Positions 8,273 to 16,958 of a stretch of 64,000 nt of DNA are shown here, in pieces; the first letter of the stretch is position 1, and every line of letters begins with the position of its first letter. The position numbers and the translations under genes were made by a program. Below the pieces are notes generated by a model. It worked only from the letters and a program-made list of their open reading frames with translations. It ran no database searches and was not told where the DNA came from. This DNA comes from Leucobacter chinensis (GTDB lineage Bacteria > Actinomycetota > Actinomycetes > Actinomycetales > Microbacteriaceae). Location: assembly GCF_019049105.1 (NCBI RefSeq), contig NZ_JAHQZR010000007.1, positions 43,339 through 107,338 of the forward strand, given 5' to 3'.

Positions 8273-9334
8273 ATGCTGCACGCCCCCGCGCGTCGACCGC
8301 TGCGTCGAGTCACCGCGCTTGCTGCCCTCATGACCACGACCGCCCTGCTGTTGACCGGCTGCGGCGCGAGCACAGAAGCGAAACCGGCCGCAGAAGAGCC
8401 GACCACCGGCGTCGTTATCGAGCACGCACACGGGTCAACGAATATCGTCGAAAAGCCCAAGCGCATCGTGGCGCTCGGCTGGATGAGCCCCGACGTTGTT
8501 GCGGCCCTCGGCGAGAACCCGGTCGGTATTGAAGAGGTGTGGGGCGCTGGCGAGAGCGGCTACCAGCCCTGGTTCGAAGAGTTCGTCACCGAAGAATACG
8601 GTGAGACGCCTGAGGTGATTCCCTACGCTGATGAGGGCCCGAACTACGAGGCCATTAAAGAGCTGAAGCCAGACCTTATTCTGAGCCTGTACTCGGGCAT
8701 TACCGACGTTGAGTACGAGCGCCTGAGCGAGATCGCCCCGACCGTTCCCTACATCGAGGGGCCCTGGAACCCGGGCACCTGGCAAGACATGACCCGCACC
8801 ATCGGTAAGGCAATGTGGCAGGACGAGAAGGCTGAAGAGCTCATCGGCGAGACCGAAGAACTCATCGAGACGCTCGCCGACGAGCACCCCGAGTTCGACG
8901 ACAAGACCTTCGTGTGGGGGGTCGCCCTCAACGAGGGTGCAACCGACCTTGGCGTCTACCTCGATTACGACCCCCGTGTGCGCATCACTGAAGAACTCGG
9001 CTTCAAGTCGACCCCGGCGATGAAGTCGTTTTTCGAAACCGCCGAGGGTGACAACTGGTACACGGGCGTAAGCCTCGAAAACCTCGACGAGGTCGAAGCC
9101 GATCTCTTTGCGGCCTGGGCAGGAAGCAAAGACGAGGGTGAGTACACCGTGAACAACAAGATCGTTGCTCGGTGGCAGCCGATCGCCGCGAAGTCGTACG
9201 TCATTTACGGTGATGAAGCTGAGGCCTCGGCCTTGAGCGCGCCCACGGTGCTCTCGCTGCAGGCGATGCTGCCCAAGTACGTCGATGATCTTGCGGACGC
9301 CCTCGAGGGCAAGCCGACGATTTCTGGCAAGTGA
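8273..9334 (+). CDS. Iron-siderophore ABC transporter substrate-binding lipoprotein
   Basis: A lipoprotein signal peptide ends in LLLTGC, so Cys30 would be lipidated and the protein held on the outer face of the membrane. The rest is a FepB/FhuD-type type III binding fold (KPKRIVALGWMSPDVVAALGENPVGI near the start, then ELKPDLILSLYS). At 353 residues it is typical of the family. GAAGGAG precedes the ATG. Its stop overlaps the GTG start of the first permease by four bases. Expression should be iron-repressed through the box at 8207-8225. The exact siderophore cannot be deduced. Confidence 0.93.
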   Translation: MLHAPARRPLRRVTALAALMTTTALLLTGCGASTEAKPAAEEPTTGVVIEHAHGSTNIVEKPKRIVALGWMSPDVVAALGENPVGIEEVWGAGESGYQPWFEEFVTEEYGETPEVIPYADEGPNYEAIKELKPDLILSLYSGITDVEYERLSEIAPTVPYIEGPWNPGTWQDMTRTIGKAMWQDEKAEELIGETEELIETLADEHPEFDDKTFVWGVALNEGATDLGVYLDYDPRVRITEELGFKSTPAMKSFFETAEGDNWYTGVSLENLDEVEADLFAAWAGSKDEGEYTVNNKIVARWQPIAAKSYVIYGDEAEASALSAPTVLSLQAMLPKYVDDLADALEGKPTISGK

Positions 9335-10326
9335 AATCGCGCATCATCGGATTGATCGTCGCGGCGGCCGTTCTGGTCGCCGCGACGATCGCGTCGTTGG
9401 CGGTGGGCAGTAAAGCGATTGACCCGGCCACCGTCATCGAAGCCCTGTTCCACTACGACGAGACAAACCCCGCCCACCTCACGGTGCACGAGCTTCGACT
9501 GCCGCGCACCGTTCTTGGCGTTCTCGTGGGTGCCGCGCTCGCGATGTGCGGCGGTCTCATTCAGGCGTTTACGCGCAACCCGCTCGCTGACCCTGGCATT
9601 CTGGGCGTCAACGCGGGCGCCTCGCTCTCGGTCACCTTTGCCGTTGGCGTGCTCGGCCTCACCGCGCCTGGGGCGTACGTGCCCTTCGCGCTCTTTGGTG
9701 CCTTCGCCCTCACGGTGCTCGTGTACGTGCTCGGTTCGGTGGGTCCGGCCGGCGCGACCCCGGCCAAACTGACCCTCGCTGGCGTGGCCTTGGGTGCCGC
9801 CTGCACTGGCTTCACCACGGCAATCGTGTTGCAAAACCACAGCACCCTGCAGGTCATGCGGTTCTGGTCGGTCGGTTCGATCGGCGGCCGCAGCATGGAT
9901 CAGCTGCAGTGGGCGCTGCCCCTCATCGTCGCGGGCCTCGTCATCGGCATGGCCTGTGCGAGGTCGCTCAACGCGCTTGCGCTCGGCGATGACCTCGCAC
10001 AGTCGCTCGGCACGCGCATTCGCGTCACTCGCGTCATGGTCATCATCGCCGTGACGCTGCTCGCGGGTACGAGCGTTGCGGCGGCAGGCCCCATCGCCTT
10101 CATCGGCATCATGGTGCCGCACGCGGTGCGTTGGTTCACCGGCCCCGACCAGCGCTGGGTGCTGAGCATCTCGATGCTCGTGGGCCCGAGCTTCTTGCTC
10201 ATCGCCGACATTCTTGGTCGCATCGTACTGCCGAACGGCGAGCTACGCGTCGGCATCGTCACCGGCCTCTTGGGCGCTCCTGTGCTCATCGCCCTCGTAC
10301 GCAGAAAGCGGGTGAGCACCCTATGA
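9331..10326 (+). CDS. FecCD-family siderophore permease, first subunit
   Basis: This 331-residue protein is a FecCD/BtuC-type permease with about nine to ten helices. It shows the family segment ELRLPRTVLGVLVGAALAMCGGLIQAFTRNPLADPGILGVNAGAS and the late AAAGPIAFIGIMVPHAVRW motif that docks the ATPase. It starts at a GTG that overlaps the lipoprotein stop (GTGA) and ends overlapping the next gene (ATGA), so the genes are translationally coupled. It pairs with the following FecCD protein to form the membrane channel of the importer. Confidence 0.94.
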   Translation: MKSRIIGLIVAAAVLVAATIASLAVGSKAIDPATVIEALFHYDETNPAHLTVHELRLPRTVLGVLVGAALAMCGGLIQAFTRNPLADPGILGVNAGASLSVTFAVGVLGLTAPGAYVPFALFGAFALTVLVYVLGSVGPAGATPAKLTLAGVALGAACTGFTTAIVLQNHSTLQVMRFWSVGSIGGRSMDQLQWALPLIVAGLVIGMACARSLNALALGDDLAQSLGTRIRVTRVMVIIAVTLLAGTSVAAAGPIAFIGIMVPHAVRWFTGPDQRWVLSISMLVGPSFLLIADILGRIVLPNGELRVGIVTGLLGAPVLIALVRRKRVSTL

Positions 10327-11381
10327 GGTTGCACCAATCAGCGGTGAACGTTGGGAGAAAACAGACGTGGATCGACGGTGGCCGGGTATCAGGCCGAGTC
10401 ACCACGCGCTCGATCATCGTGAGTCTCGTACTCGTCGTCATCACCCTCGCAGCGGGGCTCTTCTCGATGACGATTGGCTCGTACTCGCTCGACTTCGCGA
10501 CCGTTCTCGACGCGCTCTTCAACCCTGCTGCCGACCCCGATGCCCGGCAGGTCGTGTTCGAGTGGCGCCTGCCGCGCGTGCTCTTCGCGGTGTTGTGCGG
10601 AGCTGCGCTCGCACTCTCTGGCGGCATCTTCCAGTCGCTCACGCGAAACCCGCTCGGCTCGCCAGACATCATTGGCTTTGGCGTTGGTGCGCAGTTCGGC
10701 GTCACGCTGACGCTGCTCGTGTTCGGGCTCAACACCTATCTCTTCAAGGCCGCTGGCGCGCTCGTGGGCGGCATGCTGACCGCCTTGCTCGTGTACGTGC
10801 TTGCCGCGAAGCGCACCTCGTCGTCGTTCAGGCTCATTATCGTGGGCATCGGTGTCTCGGCTGGCCTCGGCTCGTTGAGCTCGTGGATTCTCATTTCGGT
10901 GAGCGTCGAGCAGGCGATGATGGTCGCGACCTGGGGAGCGGGATCGCTCGCCTCTCTCGGCTTTGACCAGTTGCTGCCCGCGGCGGTCGTGTTCGTGATC
11001 GTGGTTGCCGCCTCGATGCCACTCGCTCGCACGCTTCCGGTGCTCGAGATGGGCGACGACGCGGCAATGGAGCTCGGCATGAGACCCGGGCGAACGCGGC
11101 TCACGGCCATGATCTTGGGCGTCGCCCTCATGGCGCTCGTGACCGCGGCGGCAGGGCCCATCTCGTTCATCGCGCTCGCGGCCCCGCAGATTTCGCAGCG
11201 GCTCACCCGCTCGAATACCCCCATGGGGCTCGCGCCAGTTATGCTGACCGGTGCGGCGCTCGTGGTGGTCTCTGACGCGGTGGCGCAGCTGCTTGCCGTG
11301 CCCGTTGGCGTCGTGACGGTTTCTGTTGGCGGGCTGTACCTTGCGTGGCTGCTCGCGACCCAGTATCGGAGCAGGGCATGA
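10323..11381 (+). CDS. FecCD-family siderophore permease, second subunit
   Basis: The ATG at 10323 overlaps the stop of the preceding permease by four bases, giving 352 residues. Landmarks are EWRLPRVLFAVLCGAALALSGGIFQSLTRNPLGSPDIIGFGVGA and, near the C-terminus, AAAGPISFIALAAPQISQRL. The first 30 residues are a polar cytoplasmic extension. The frame is open for another 64 codons upstream inside the preceding gene, but those codons are a shadow. It forms a heterodimer with the first permease and is energised by the ATPase that follows. Confidence 0.94.
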   Translation: MRLHQSAVNVGRKQTWIDGGRVSGRVTTRSIIVSLVLVVITLAAGLFSMTIGSYSLDFATVLDALFNPAADPDARQVVFEWRLPRVLFAVLCGAALALSGGIFQSLTRNPLGSPDIIGFGVGAQFGVTLTLLVFGLNTYLFKAAGALVGGMLTALLVYVLAAKRTSSSFRLIIVGIGVSAGLGSLSSWILISVSVEQAMMVATWGAGSLASLGFDQLLPAAVVFVIVVAASMPLARTLPVLEMGDDAAMELGMRPGRTRLTAMILGVALMALVTAAAGPISFIALAAPQISQRLTRSNTPMGLAPVMLTGAALVVVSDAVAQLLAVPVGVVTVSVGGLYLAWLLATQYRSRA

Positions 11382-11443
11382 TGCGCACAGCAACCTCTGA
11401 CCACGCAACCGGCTCACGGCAGGCCGAACGAAAGGAAACCCCA

Positions 11444-12232
11444 ATGACCGCCTCACTGCTCGCTCGTGATGTGACGCTCGGCTACGGTGACAAGAACATC
11501 ATTGAGGGGCTTTCTCTCGAGGTTCCCGACCACTCGTTCACGATCATTATCGGGCCCAACGCCTGCGGCAAATCGACGCTGCTGCGCGGCTTCTCACGGC
11601 TGTTGAAGCCGGCTGAGGGAGCCGTGCTGCTCGACGGCAAGACCCTGCACTCGCAGAGCCCGAAGGTGGTCGCGCGGCGGCTCGGGCTCCTGCCGCAGTC
11701 ATCGATAGCCCCCGATGGCATTACCGTGGGTGACCTCGTTGGTCGCGGCCGTTTTCCGCACCAGAGCGCGCTTCGCACGTGGAGCAAGCAAGACGAGAAA
11801 GCGGTGATCGAGGCGCTTGAAGCGACCAACACAACCGATCTCTCGCATCGCCTCGTCGACGAGCTCTCGGGCGGCCAGCGGCAGCGAGTGTGGGTCGCGA
11901 TGGCTCTCGCGCAGCAGACCGAACACCTCCTGCTCGACGAGCCGACGACCTTTCTCGACATCGCGCACCAGATCGACCTGCTCGAACTCTTCGCAGAGCT
12001 GCACCGAGGGGGAACGACCGTCGTCGCCGTGCTCCACGATCTGAACCACGCGGCGCGCTACGCAACCCACCTCGTCGCGATGCGCGATGGTGCGATCGTT
12101 GCCCAGGGTGATCCGCGAGAGGTCATTACCGAAGAACTCGTTGAAGCGGTCTATGACCTGCCCTGCAAGGTCATCACCGACCCGGTTTCGGGTGCGCCCC
12201 TCGTGCTGCCGCTCGGAAAGAGTCATTCGTGA
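11444..12232 (+). CDS. Siderophore ABC transporter ATP-binding protein (FepC type)
   Basis: This 262-residue ATPase has all motifs: Walker A GPNACGKST (residues 37-45), signature LSGGQ (141-145), Walker B HLLLDEPTT and the switch histidine in AVLHDLNHAARYA. GNxTLLR-type helices and a C-terminal PCKVITDPVSGAPLVLPL segment fit the FepC/FhuC family. AAAGG lies nine bases before the ATG at 11444. An in-frame ATG at 11378 overlaps the permease stop and is an alternative start adding 22 residues. Its 3' end overlaps the GTG of the first heterodimer half by four bases. Confidence 0.93.
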   Translation: MTASLLARDVTLGYGDKNIIEGLSLEVPDHSFTIIIGPNACGKSTLLRGFSRLLKPAEGAVLLDGKTLHSQSPKVVARRLGLLPQSSIAPDGITVGDLVGRGRFPHQSALRTWSKQDEKAVIEALEATNTTDLSHRLVDELSGGQRQRVWVAMALAQQTEHLLLDEPTTFLDIAHQIDLLELFAELHRGGTTVVAVLHDLNHAARYATHLVAMRDGAIVAQGDPREVITEELVEAVYDLPCKVITDPVSGAPLVLPLGKSHS

Positions 12233-13914
12233 CCGTCACTCCCGGCTCTCTTTTTCGCGCGGCGCTCACGGGTGAGGGGCGGGGGTTCGCGCTCACCGGT
12301 GCCACGGTGCTGCTCATGGTGCACGCGCTCGCAGAGGCCGCGATTCCCGTGCTCATCGGTGTCGTCGTCGACCGTGCGATCATGCCGGGTGACACCGCTG
12401 CGCTCTTCACGTGGCTGGGCGCTCTGCTCGGCGTCTTCATCGTGCTCACCGCCTCGTACCAGAGCGCCTCGCGCCTCATGGTGACGGTGTACGGCAGGGG
12501 CGAGCAGACGCTCAGGCATCGAGCCCTGCAGCAGGTTCTGCGCCCGCGGCTCACTGCCACGCGGCTCACGGCAGGCGAGGCACTCACCTACGTGACGTCT
12601 GATACCTACCGCGTGGCCGGCGTCGCGTGGTCGGTCGCGCAGCAGAGCGCAGCGGTCGCCGCCATTGTGGCCTCGGCGCTCGCGATGCTCGTCATTTCGC
12701 CAGCGGCAACGATCGTGGTGTTCGCCTCGACACTCCTCATGATGCTCGTGATGCGCTTTGTGTCGCGGCCGCTCGAGCGTCGCGGCATGGCCGAGCAGCA
12801 CGAAGCGACCGGTGCTGGCGCCGTCGCCGCAGACTTCATGACCGGCTTCAGAGTGCTCGTGGGCATGAACGCGAGGGACGAGGCCGTGAAGCGCTACGTC
12901 ACCGCGAGCGACCGCTCGCGCGTTGCCGGCACCGCTGCCGGACGCGCCATCGCTGGTGCCGGTGCCGTGAGCGAGAGCCTCGCGGCACTCACCACAGCGG
13001 GGCTCGCGGGAATGTCTGCCTGGTTCGCTTCGGCCGGCCAGATCAGTATCGGCGAGCTCGTCACAGTGCTCGGGCTCGCGCAGTTTGTGAGCGGTTACCT
13101 CGCCTACGCAGGGTCGTTCCCGGCAAACTGGGCCCACAAACTTGCCTCGGCGAAGCGCCTCGCGGGTCTCATGAACACCCCCGACCTCATCGAGCAACCC
13201 GCATCGCCAAGAGAGCAGCAACTGCACTCGGCGGCCGTCATGACCTTTCGCAACGGTGACGAGCGCATTGAACTTTTCAGTGGCGAGCACCTCGGCATTC
13301 GGCCCCGCACGACCGCCGAGGCCCGCGAGGCCTCACGCGTTCTCGGGCTGCGCGCCCCCGTCGGGCCGGGCGACCTCACGATTGCCGTGGGCGATGGTGC
13401 GGTCGAGGGGCGTCACGTCGACGCGCGAGACCTCGAACCCGGCGAATACCGCAGCCGCGTGGTCTCGATGCCACACCGACACATGATCATGAGCGGATCA
13501 CTGCGCGAGGCCGTCACCGGTTCATTCGCAGCCGCGCACGAGCCAGAGCCCCGCGAGCCAGACGCCGCGATCATCGACGCGGCTCATCTCGCCGAAGTCG
13601 TGCCAGAACTCGGCGGCTGGGAGGCTCCCGTCGGTGAGGCGGGCCGCAAACTCTCGGGCGGCCAGCGGCAGCGCATTGGCCTCGCGCGGGGGCTGCACGA
13701 ACGCGCCCGTGTGCTCGTAGTTGACGAACCAACCTCGGCGGTCGACGCCGTGACCGAGACCGAAATCGCGGCGAAGCTTCGCGAACGGCAAGACACGCTC
13801 GTCGTCATCTCATCGTCTGAGACGATGCTCGCCGCCTGCGACCGGGTCATAGAGTGGCGCGGGGCGGGCAGCGACAGTAGCGAGACCGGGCAGGAGGCCG
13901 CAAACCATGGCTGA
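12229..13914 (+). CDS. ABC half-transporter (TMD-NBD) with degenerate nucleotide-binding motifs; likely siderophore import
   Basis: This 561-residue protein has a six-helix exporter-type membrane domain (residues 1-310) fused to a nucleotide-binding domain. That domain keeps the signature KLSGGQRQRIGLARGL (near 475) and Walker B VLVVDEPTS (near 495). Where Walker A should be (about 351-369) the sequence reads GEHLGIRPRTTAEAREAS with no GKS/T. The Q-loop region has PHRH instead of PQ, and the switch histidine is replaced in VVISSSETM. It can therefore contribute a signature to a partner's ATP but cannot bind ATP canonically itself. It overlaps both neighbours. Its fold class matches YbtP/Q and IrtA/B, which import siderophores despite an exporter fold. 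Confidence 0.85.
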   Translation: MTVTPGSLFRAALTGEGRGFALTGATVLLMVHALAEAAIPVLIGVVVDRAIMPGDTAALFTWLGALLGVFIVLTASYQSASRLMVTVYGRGEQTLRHRALQQVLRPRLTATRLTAGEALTYVTSDTYRVAGVAWSVAQQSAAVAAIVASALAMLVISPAATIVVFASTLLMMLVMRFVSRPLERRGMAEQHEATGAGAVAADFMTGFRVLVGMNARDEAVKRYVTASDRSRVAGTAAGRAIAGAGAVSESLAALTTAGLAGMSAWFASAGQISIGELVTVLGLAQFVSGYLAYAGSFPANWAHKLASAKRLAGLMNTPDLIEQPASPREQQLHSAAVMTFRNGDERIELFSGEHLGIRPRTTAEAREASRVLGLRAPVGPGDLTIAVGDGAVEGRHVDARDLEPGEYRSRVVSMPHRHMIMSGSLREAVTGSFAAAHEPEPREPDAAIIDAAHLAEVVPELGGWEAPVGEAGRKLSGGQRQRIGLARGLHERARVLVVDEPTSAVDAVTETEIAAKLRERQDTLVVISSSETMLAACDRVIEWRGAGSDSSETGQEAANHG

Positions 13915-15736
13915 GCATCAGCTTCCGATCGCCACTGGCGCCGAGGTGCGAGGCGTGCTTCGCGCGCTGCTACGCGACCACCGCGCGAGAACCACGGGCG
14001 TCTGCATCCTCTTTCTCAGCGCGGCCGTGCTCGGCCTCACCCTGCCGCTCAGCCTCGGCAAGATCGTCGACGCGGTCGTCGAGCAGGCCGGCCCGCTCAT
14101 CGTTGGCGGGTGGGTGGCGGCCGCGGCGGCTGGCACCATCGCCGCCGCAATGCTCGGGCTCTGGGGCAACCGGGTGCTCGTCTCTCTCGTGCAAGATATT
14201 CTCGCGAAGCTTCGCGAAGAGGTCTTTGCCTCGGCCATGCGCTTGCCGGTCGCGACGATTGACGACGGCGAGAGCGCCGACCTCGTGTCGCGTGTAACCG
14301 GCGACGTCGAGGCGGTCGCCGAGGCCGGCGGCGACGTCGTGCCAGAACTGCTCGCGGCCTGCTTCGCGATCGCGGTCTCACTCGTGTCGCTCGCCGCGAT
14401 CGACCTCAGGCTCGCACTCGCGGGCCTCGTCTGTGTGCCAAGCTACGCGATCGGCACGAGGCTCTTCCTGCGCCGCTCACGGGTCGTCTTTCGCGAGGTG
14501 CGGCTTCGCGAGGCCCATCGCAGCCAGGCGGTGCTTGAGGTGGTCGAGGGGCGCGAAACCCTCACCGCCCTGAACGAAGAAGAAGGCGCGCTCGATCGCG
14601 TTGCCACTCGGGCAGAGGCGTCGATCCGCATGCAAATCGAGGGAACCCGCGTGCGCAACCGCCTCTTCCTCTCGATTCACGGTGGCGAGGCGCTCGGCAT
14701 GATCGCGCTGCTCGCCGCAGGTGCGATGCTGAGCGGGGCGGGCGCACTCACGGTGGGCATGGTCACTACGGCGGCCCTCGTATTTCACCGCCTCTTTGGC
14801 CCCATCGGCCAACTTATTTTCAGTCTCGACGACGTGCAGCGGGCGACCATTGGCCTCGCGCGGCTCGTCGGCGTGATCGTGACCGCGCGAGAGGGAGACG
14901 CCGAGCGCGATGCCTCGCGCGGCGCCGATCAGCCGCGCTCAGGCAGCGATTTGGCCCCCGCGATAGAGCTGCGCGATGTGAGCTTCAGCTACCCGCGCAC
15001 GGGCCGCGGGGTACGTGACGTGAGTCTTCGCATCGACCCTGCAACCACCACCGCCTTCGTTGGAGCCTCCGGCTCGGGTAAGAGCACCGTGGCCAAGCTC
15101 ATCGCCGGCCAATACGCGCCAGATTCGGGCAGCGTCGAGATCGAGGGTGGCGTGCTGCCATACACAATCTCGCAAGAGCTGCACTGGTTCAGGGGCGGAA
15201 TCGCCGAGAACCTGCGACTTGCCGCGCCCGAGGCGAGTGACGCGACGCTCGTGGCTGCGCTGGAGGCCGTCGGGGCTGAGTGGGCGCTCGACCGCTCCAG
15301 ATCTGAGCAGCGCGCGGCCTCTATCGCCGAGAGCGACGAGGTGCCCGACGAAGGCCGCATTCAGCAGCTCGCTATCGCGCGGGCGCTCATTGCCGACCCG
15401 AGCGTTGTCATTCTCGACGAGCCAACCGCCGACGTCGGGCTGCAGTACCGCGACGACGTCGAGGCCGCGATTGCCCGGCTGCGCGTGGGGCGCACGGCCG
15501 TGTTCATCGCGCACCGGCTCGCCCCCGTCATCGATGCGAGTAGCATCGCCGTGTTTGAAAACGGGCGCATGGTGCAGCTCGCCCCGCACGAAACCCTCGT
15601 CGCCGACGAGGCTGGCCCATACCGAGGCCTGTGGATCGCCCAGCGAGACGCCGACGTGCTTCCCATCGGCATGCCCGGCGGGCTGCCCTCCCGAGCCCCG
15701 GCTAAAGCTGCCCTAGACCAAGGAGGAACCCCGTGA
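13907..15736 (+). CDS. ABC half-transporter (TMD-NBD), partner with intact Walker A but degenerate signature
   Basis: This 609-residue protein has a six-helix membrane domain and an NBD carrying Walker A GASGSGKST (386-394), Walker B VVILDEPTAD and the switch histidine FIAHRL (His536). The signature is lost: VPDEGRIQQLAIARAL (near 479) replaces LSGGQ. It is the mirror image of the preceding subunit, so the pair should form one complete ATP site from this protein's Walker motifs and the partner's LSGGQ. The genes overlap by eight bases, and this one overlaps the next SIP by four. A proline/alanine-rich tail follows residue 585. Siderophore import is inferred from the operon. Confidence 0.87.
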   Translation: MAEHQLPIATGAEVRGVLRALLRDHRARTTGVCILFLSAAVLGLTLPLSLGKIVDAVVEQAGPLIVGGWVAAAAAGTIAAAMLGLWGNRVLVSLVQDILAKLREEVFASAMRLPVATIDDGESADLVSRVTGDVEAVAEAGGDVVPELLAACFAIAVSLVSLAAIDLRLALAGLVCVPSYAIGTRLFLRRSRVVFREVRLREAHRSQAVLEVVEGRETLTALNEEEGALDRVATRAEASIRMQIEGTRVRNRLFLSIHGGEALGMIALLAAGAMLSGAGALTVGMVTTAALVFHRLFGPIGQLIFSLDDVQRATIGLARLVGVIVTAREGDAERDASRGADQPRSGSDLAPAIELRDVSFSYPRTGRGVRDVSLRIDPATTTAFVGASGSGKSTVAKLIAGQYAPDSGSVEIEGGVLPYTISQELHWFRGGIAENLRLAAPEASDATLVAALEAVGAEWALDRSRSEQRAASIAESDEVPDEGRIQQLAIARALIADPSVVILDEPTADVGLQYRDDVEAAIARLRVGRTAVFIAHRLAPVIDASSIAVFENGRMVQLAPHETLVADEAGPYRGLWIAQRDADVLPIGMPGGLPSRAPAKAALDQGGTP

Positions 15737-16770
15737 CCATTTTTCGAGCCGTGGTGACAAAGACCAGCCAGCTGAGCGCCTCACTCGTGCGCGTGACGCT
15801 CGGAGGCGAGGGCGTCGCCGAGTTTGTCTCGACCGGGATTCCTGACGAATACGTGCGCGTGTTCTTTCCGCACGGCGATGATCCGCACGATATCTCGCTG
15901 CCGGTGCCTGATGGCGACTGGTGGAGCACGCCCGGCGGGCAGCCGGAGGCCCCCATGCGCACCTACACGATCAGCGGAGTGAACCCTGAGCAGGGCGAGC
16001 TCGACATCGACTTTGTCGTGCACGAGGCTGGCGTCGCGGGGCCGTGGGCGAGGGCTGCTCAGCCCGGCCATGTCATCGGATTCAACGCTCCGACCGGACT
16101 CTACTCGCCGCCCGCCGAGACCACGTGGCAGCTACTTGCCGCCGACCTCACCGCGGTGCCCGCCGCGTTGCGCATCGCTGCAGGCTCCACCGGGCTGCAC
16201 ACCCGTCTCGTCATCGAGATCCCGGGCGAGGCCGACCGCTTCGACCCCGAGCTTCCCGAAAACGTCGAGGTGACCTGGGTCATCGGCGGAAACGGCACCG
16301 GCCCGAGCCGCCTCGGCGAGATCGTGCGCAGCGCGGTGGGCGCCACCCAGACGCTTGACGGCGGCTACATTTGGGTGGCCGGCGAAACTGCGGCGCTGCG
16401 CGACGTGCGCAAGTACCTGCGCCGCGAGCTCGGCCTCGAGGCCTCGCGCTACAAGGTCATTGGCTACTGGACGCCGGTCGCCGACTGGGACGAGAAGTAC
16501 GCGGCGCTGCCCGAGGCCGTGAAGCGCGAGCTCGCTCAGATCTGGGAGGCGGCGGGAGCTGGCGCTGGCGCTGGCGCTGAGTCGGGTACTGAGTCGGGTG
16601 CTGACGCGGGTGCTGACCCTAACTCGGGAGCTGACGCTGGCTCGGGTGAGGGTGCTGGTACCGGCTCGGGCGAGGGCGCTGACGCTGGCTCGAGCGCTGG
16701 CTCGGGCGTGCTCGATGACGAAGAGGTGCAGATTCGGTACGAGTCGCGGCTGGCGCAGCTGGGGCTGTGA
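15733..16770 (+). CDS. Siderophore-interacting protein with Ala/Gly/Ser-rich insertion
   Basis: Residues 1-270 follow the SIP pattern: an FAD-binding RTYTISG motif, ELDIDFVVHEAGVAGPWARAAQPG, and a C-terminal IWVAGETAALRDVRKYLRRELGL. AGGAGG sits six bases before the GTG start, which overlaps the ABC gene stop. Residues about 276-325 are a low-complexity stretch of Ala, Gly, Ser, Glu and Asp encoded by repetitive GCTGGCGCTGGCGCT-type DNA, before a conserved-looking tail (EVQIRYESRLAQLGL). In IrtA a SIP domain is fused to the transporter; here the same partnership is encoded as separate, overlapping genes. It is the last gene of the iron operon. Confidence 0.92.
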   Translation: MTIFRAVVTKTSQLSASLVRVTLGGEGVAEFVSTGIPDEYVRVFFPHGDDPHDISLPVPDGDWWSTPGGQPEAPMRTYTISGVNPEQGELDIDFVVHEAGVAGPWARAAQPGHVIGFNAPTGLYSPPAETTWQLLAADLTAVPAALRIAAGSTGLHTRLVIEIPGEADRFDPELPENVEVTWVIGGNGTGPSRLGEIVRSAVGATQTLDGGYIWVAGETAALRDVRKYLRRELGLEASRYKVIGYWTPVADWDEKYAALPEAVKRELAQIWEAAGAGAGAGAESGTESGADAGADPNSGADAGSGEGAGTGSGEGADAGSSAGSGVLDDEEVQIRYESRLAQLGL

Positions 16771-16822
16771 CGCGGGGCGCTCCCGCGGTGCCGGCTCTTC
16801 CCGAGATCGGCTTGGCCGATCC

Positions 16823-16874
16823 ACTTGACGGAAAGCAGGGTGTTTGAGGAGAAATACCCTGCTTTCCGTCAAGT
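16823..16874. repeat. Palindromic repeat copy 1 (19-bp perfect arms)
   Basis: Arm ACTTGACGGAAAGCAGGGT (16823-16841) is perfectly complementary to 16856-16874 around a 14-base loop. A second, imperfect copy lies 136 bases further on with the same loop pattern (GTTTG, two bases, G, one base, GAAAT) and the same AGACGC flank. There is no T-run on either strand, so it is not a standard intrinsic terminator, although it lies between convergent genes. Confidence 0.85.
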
Positions 16875-16958
16875 AGACGCAAGGGACGCTTTCGCGAGGG
16901 GGTTCGCGCAGCCGCCAGGAGAGCCGAGTGGCCGCCGCGACGACGCGCGCGGCGCTTC

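Noticed and set aside
9205..10122. Long antisense frame (305 codons) opposite the first FecCD permease; similar ones at 10389-11456 and 12223-13290
   Set aside because: High-GC genes leave long open antisense frames. The peptides are Arg/His-rich low-complexity with no family, and the plus-strand genes are unambiguous.
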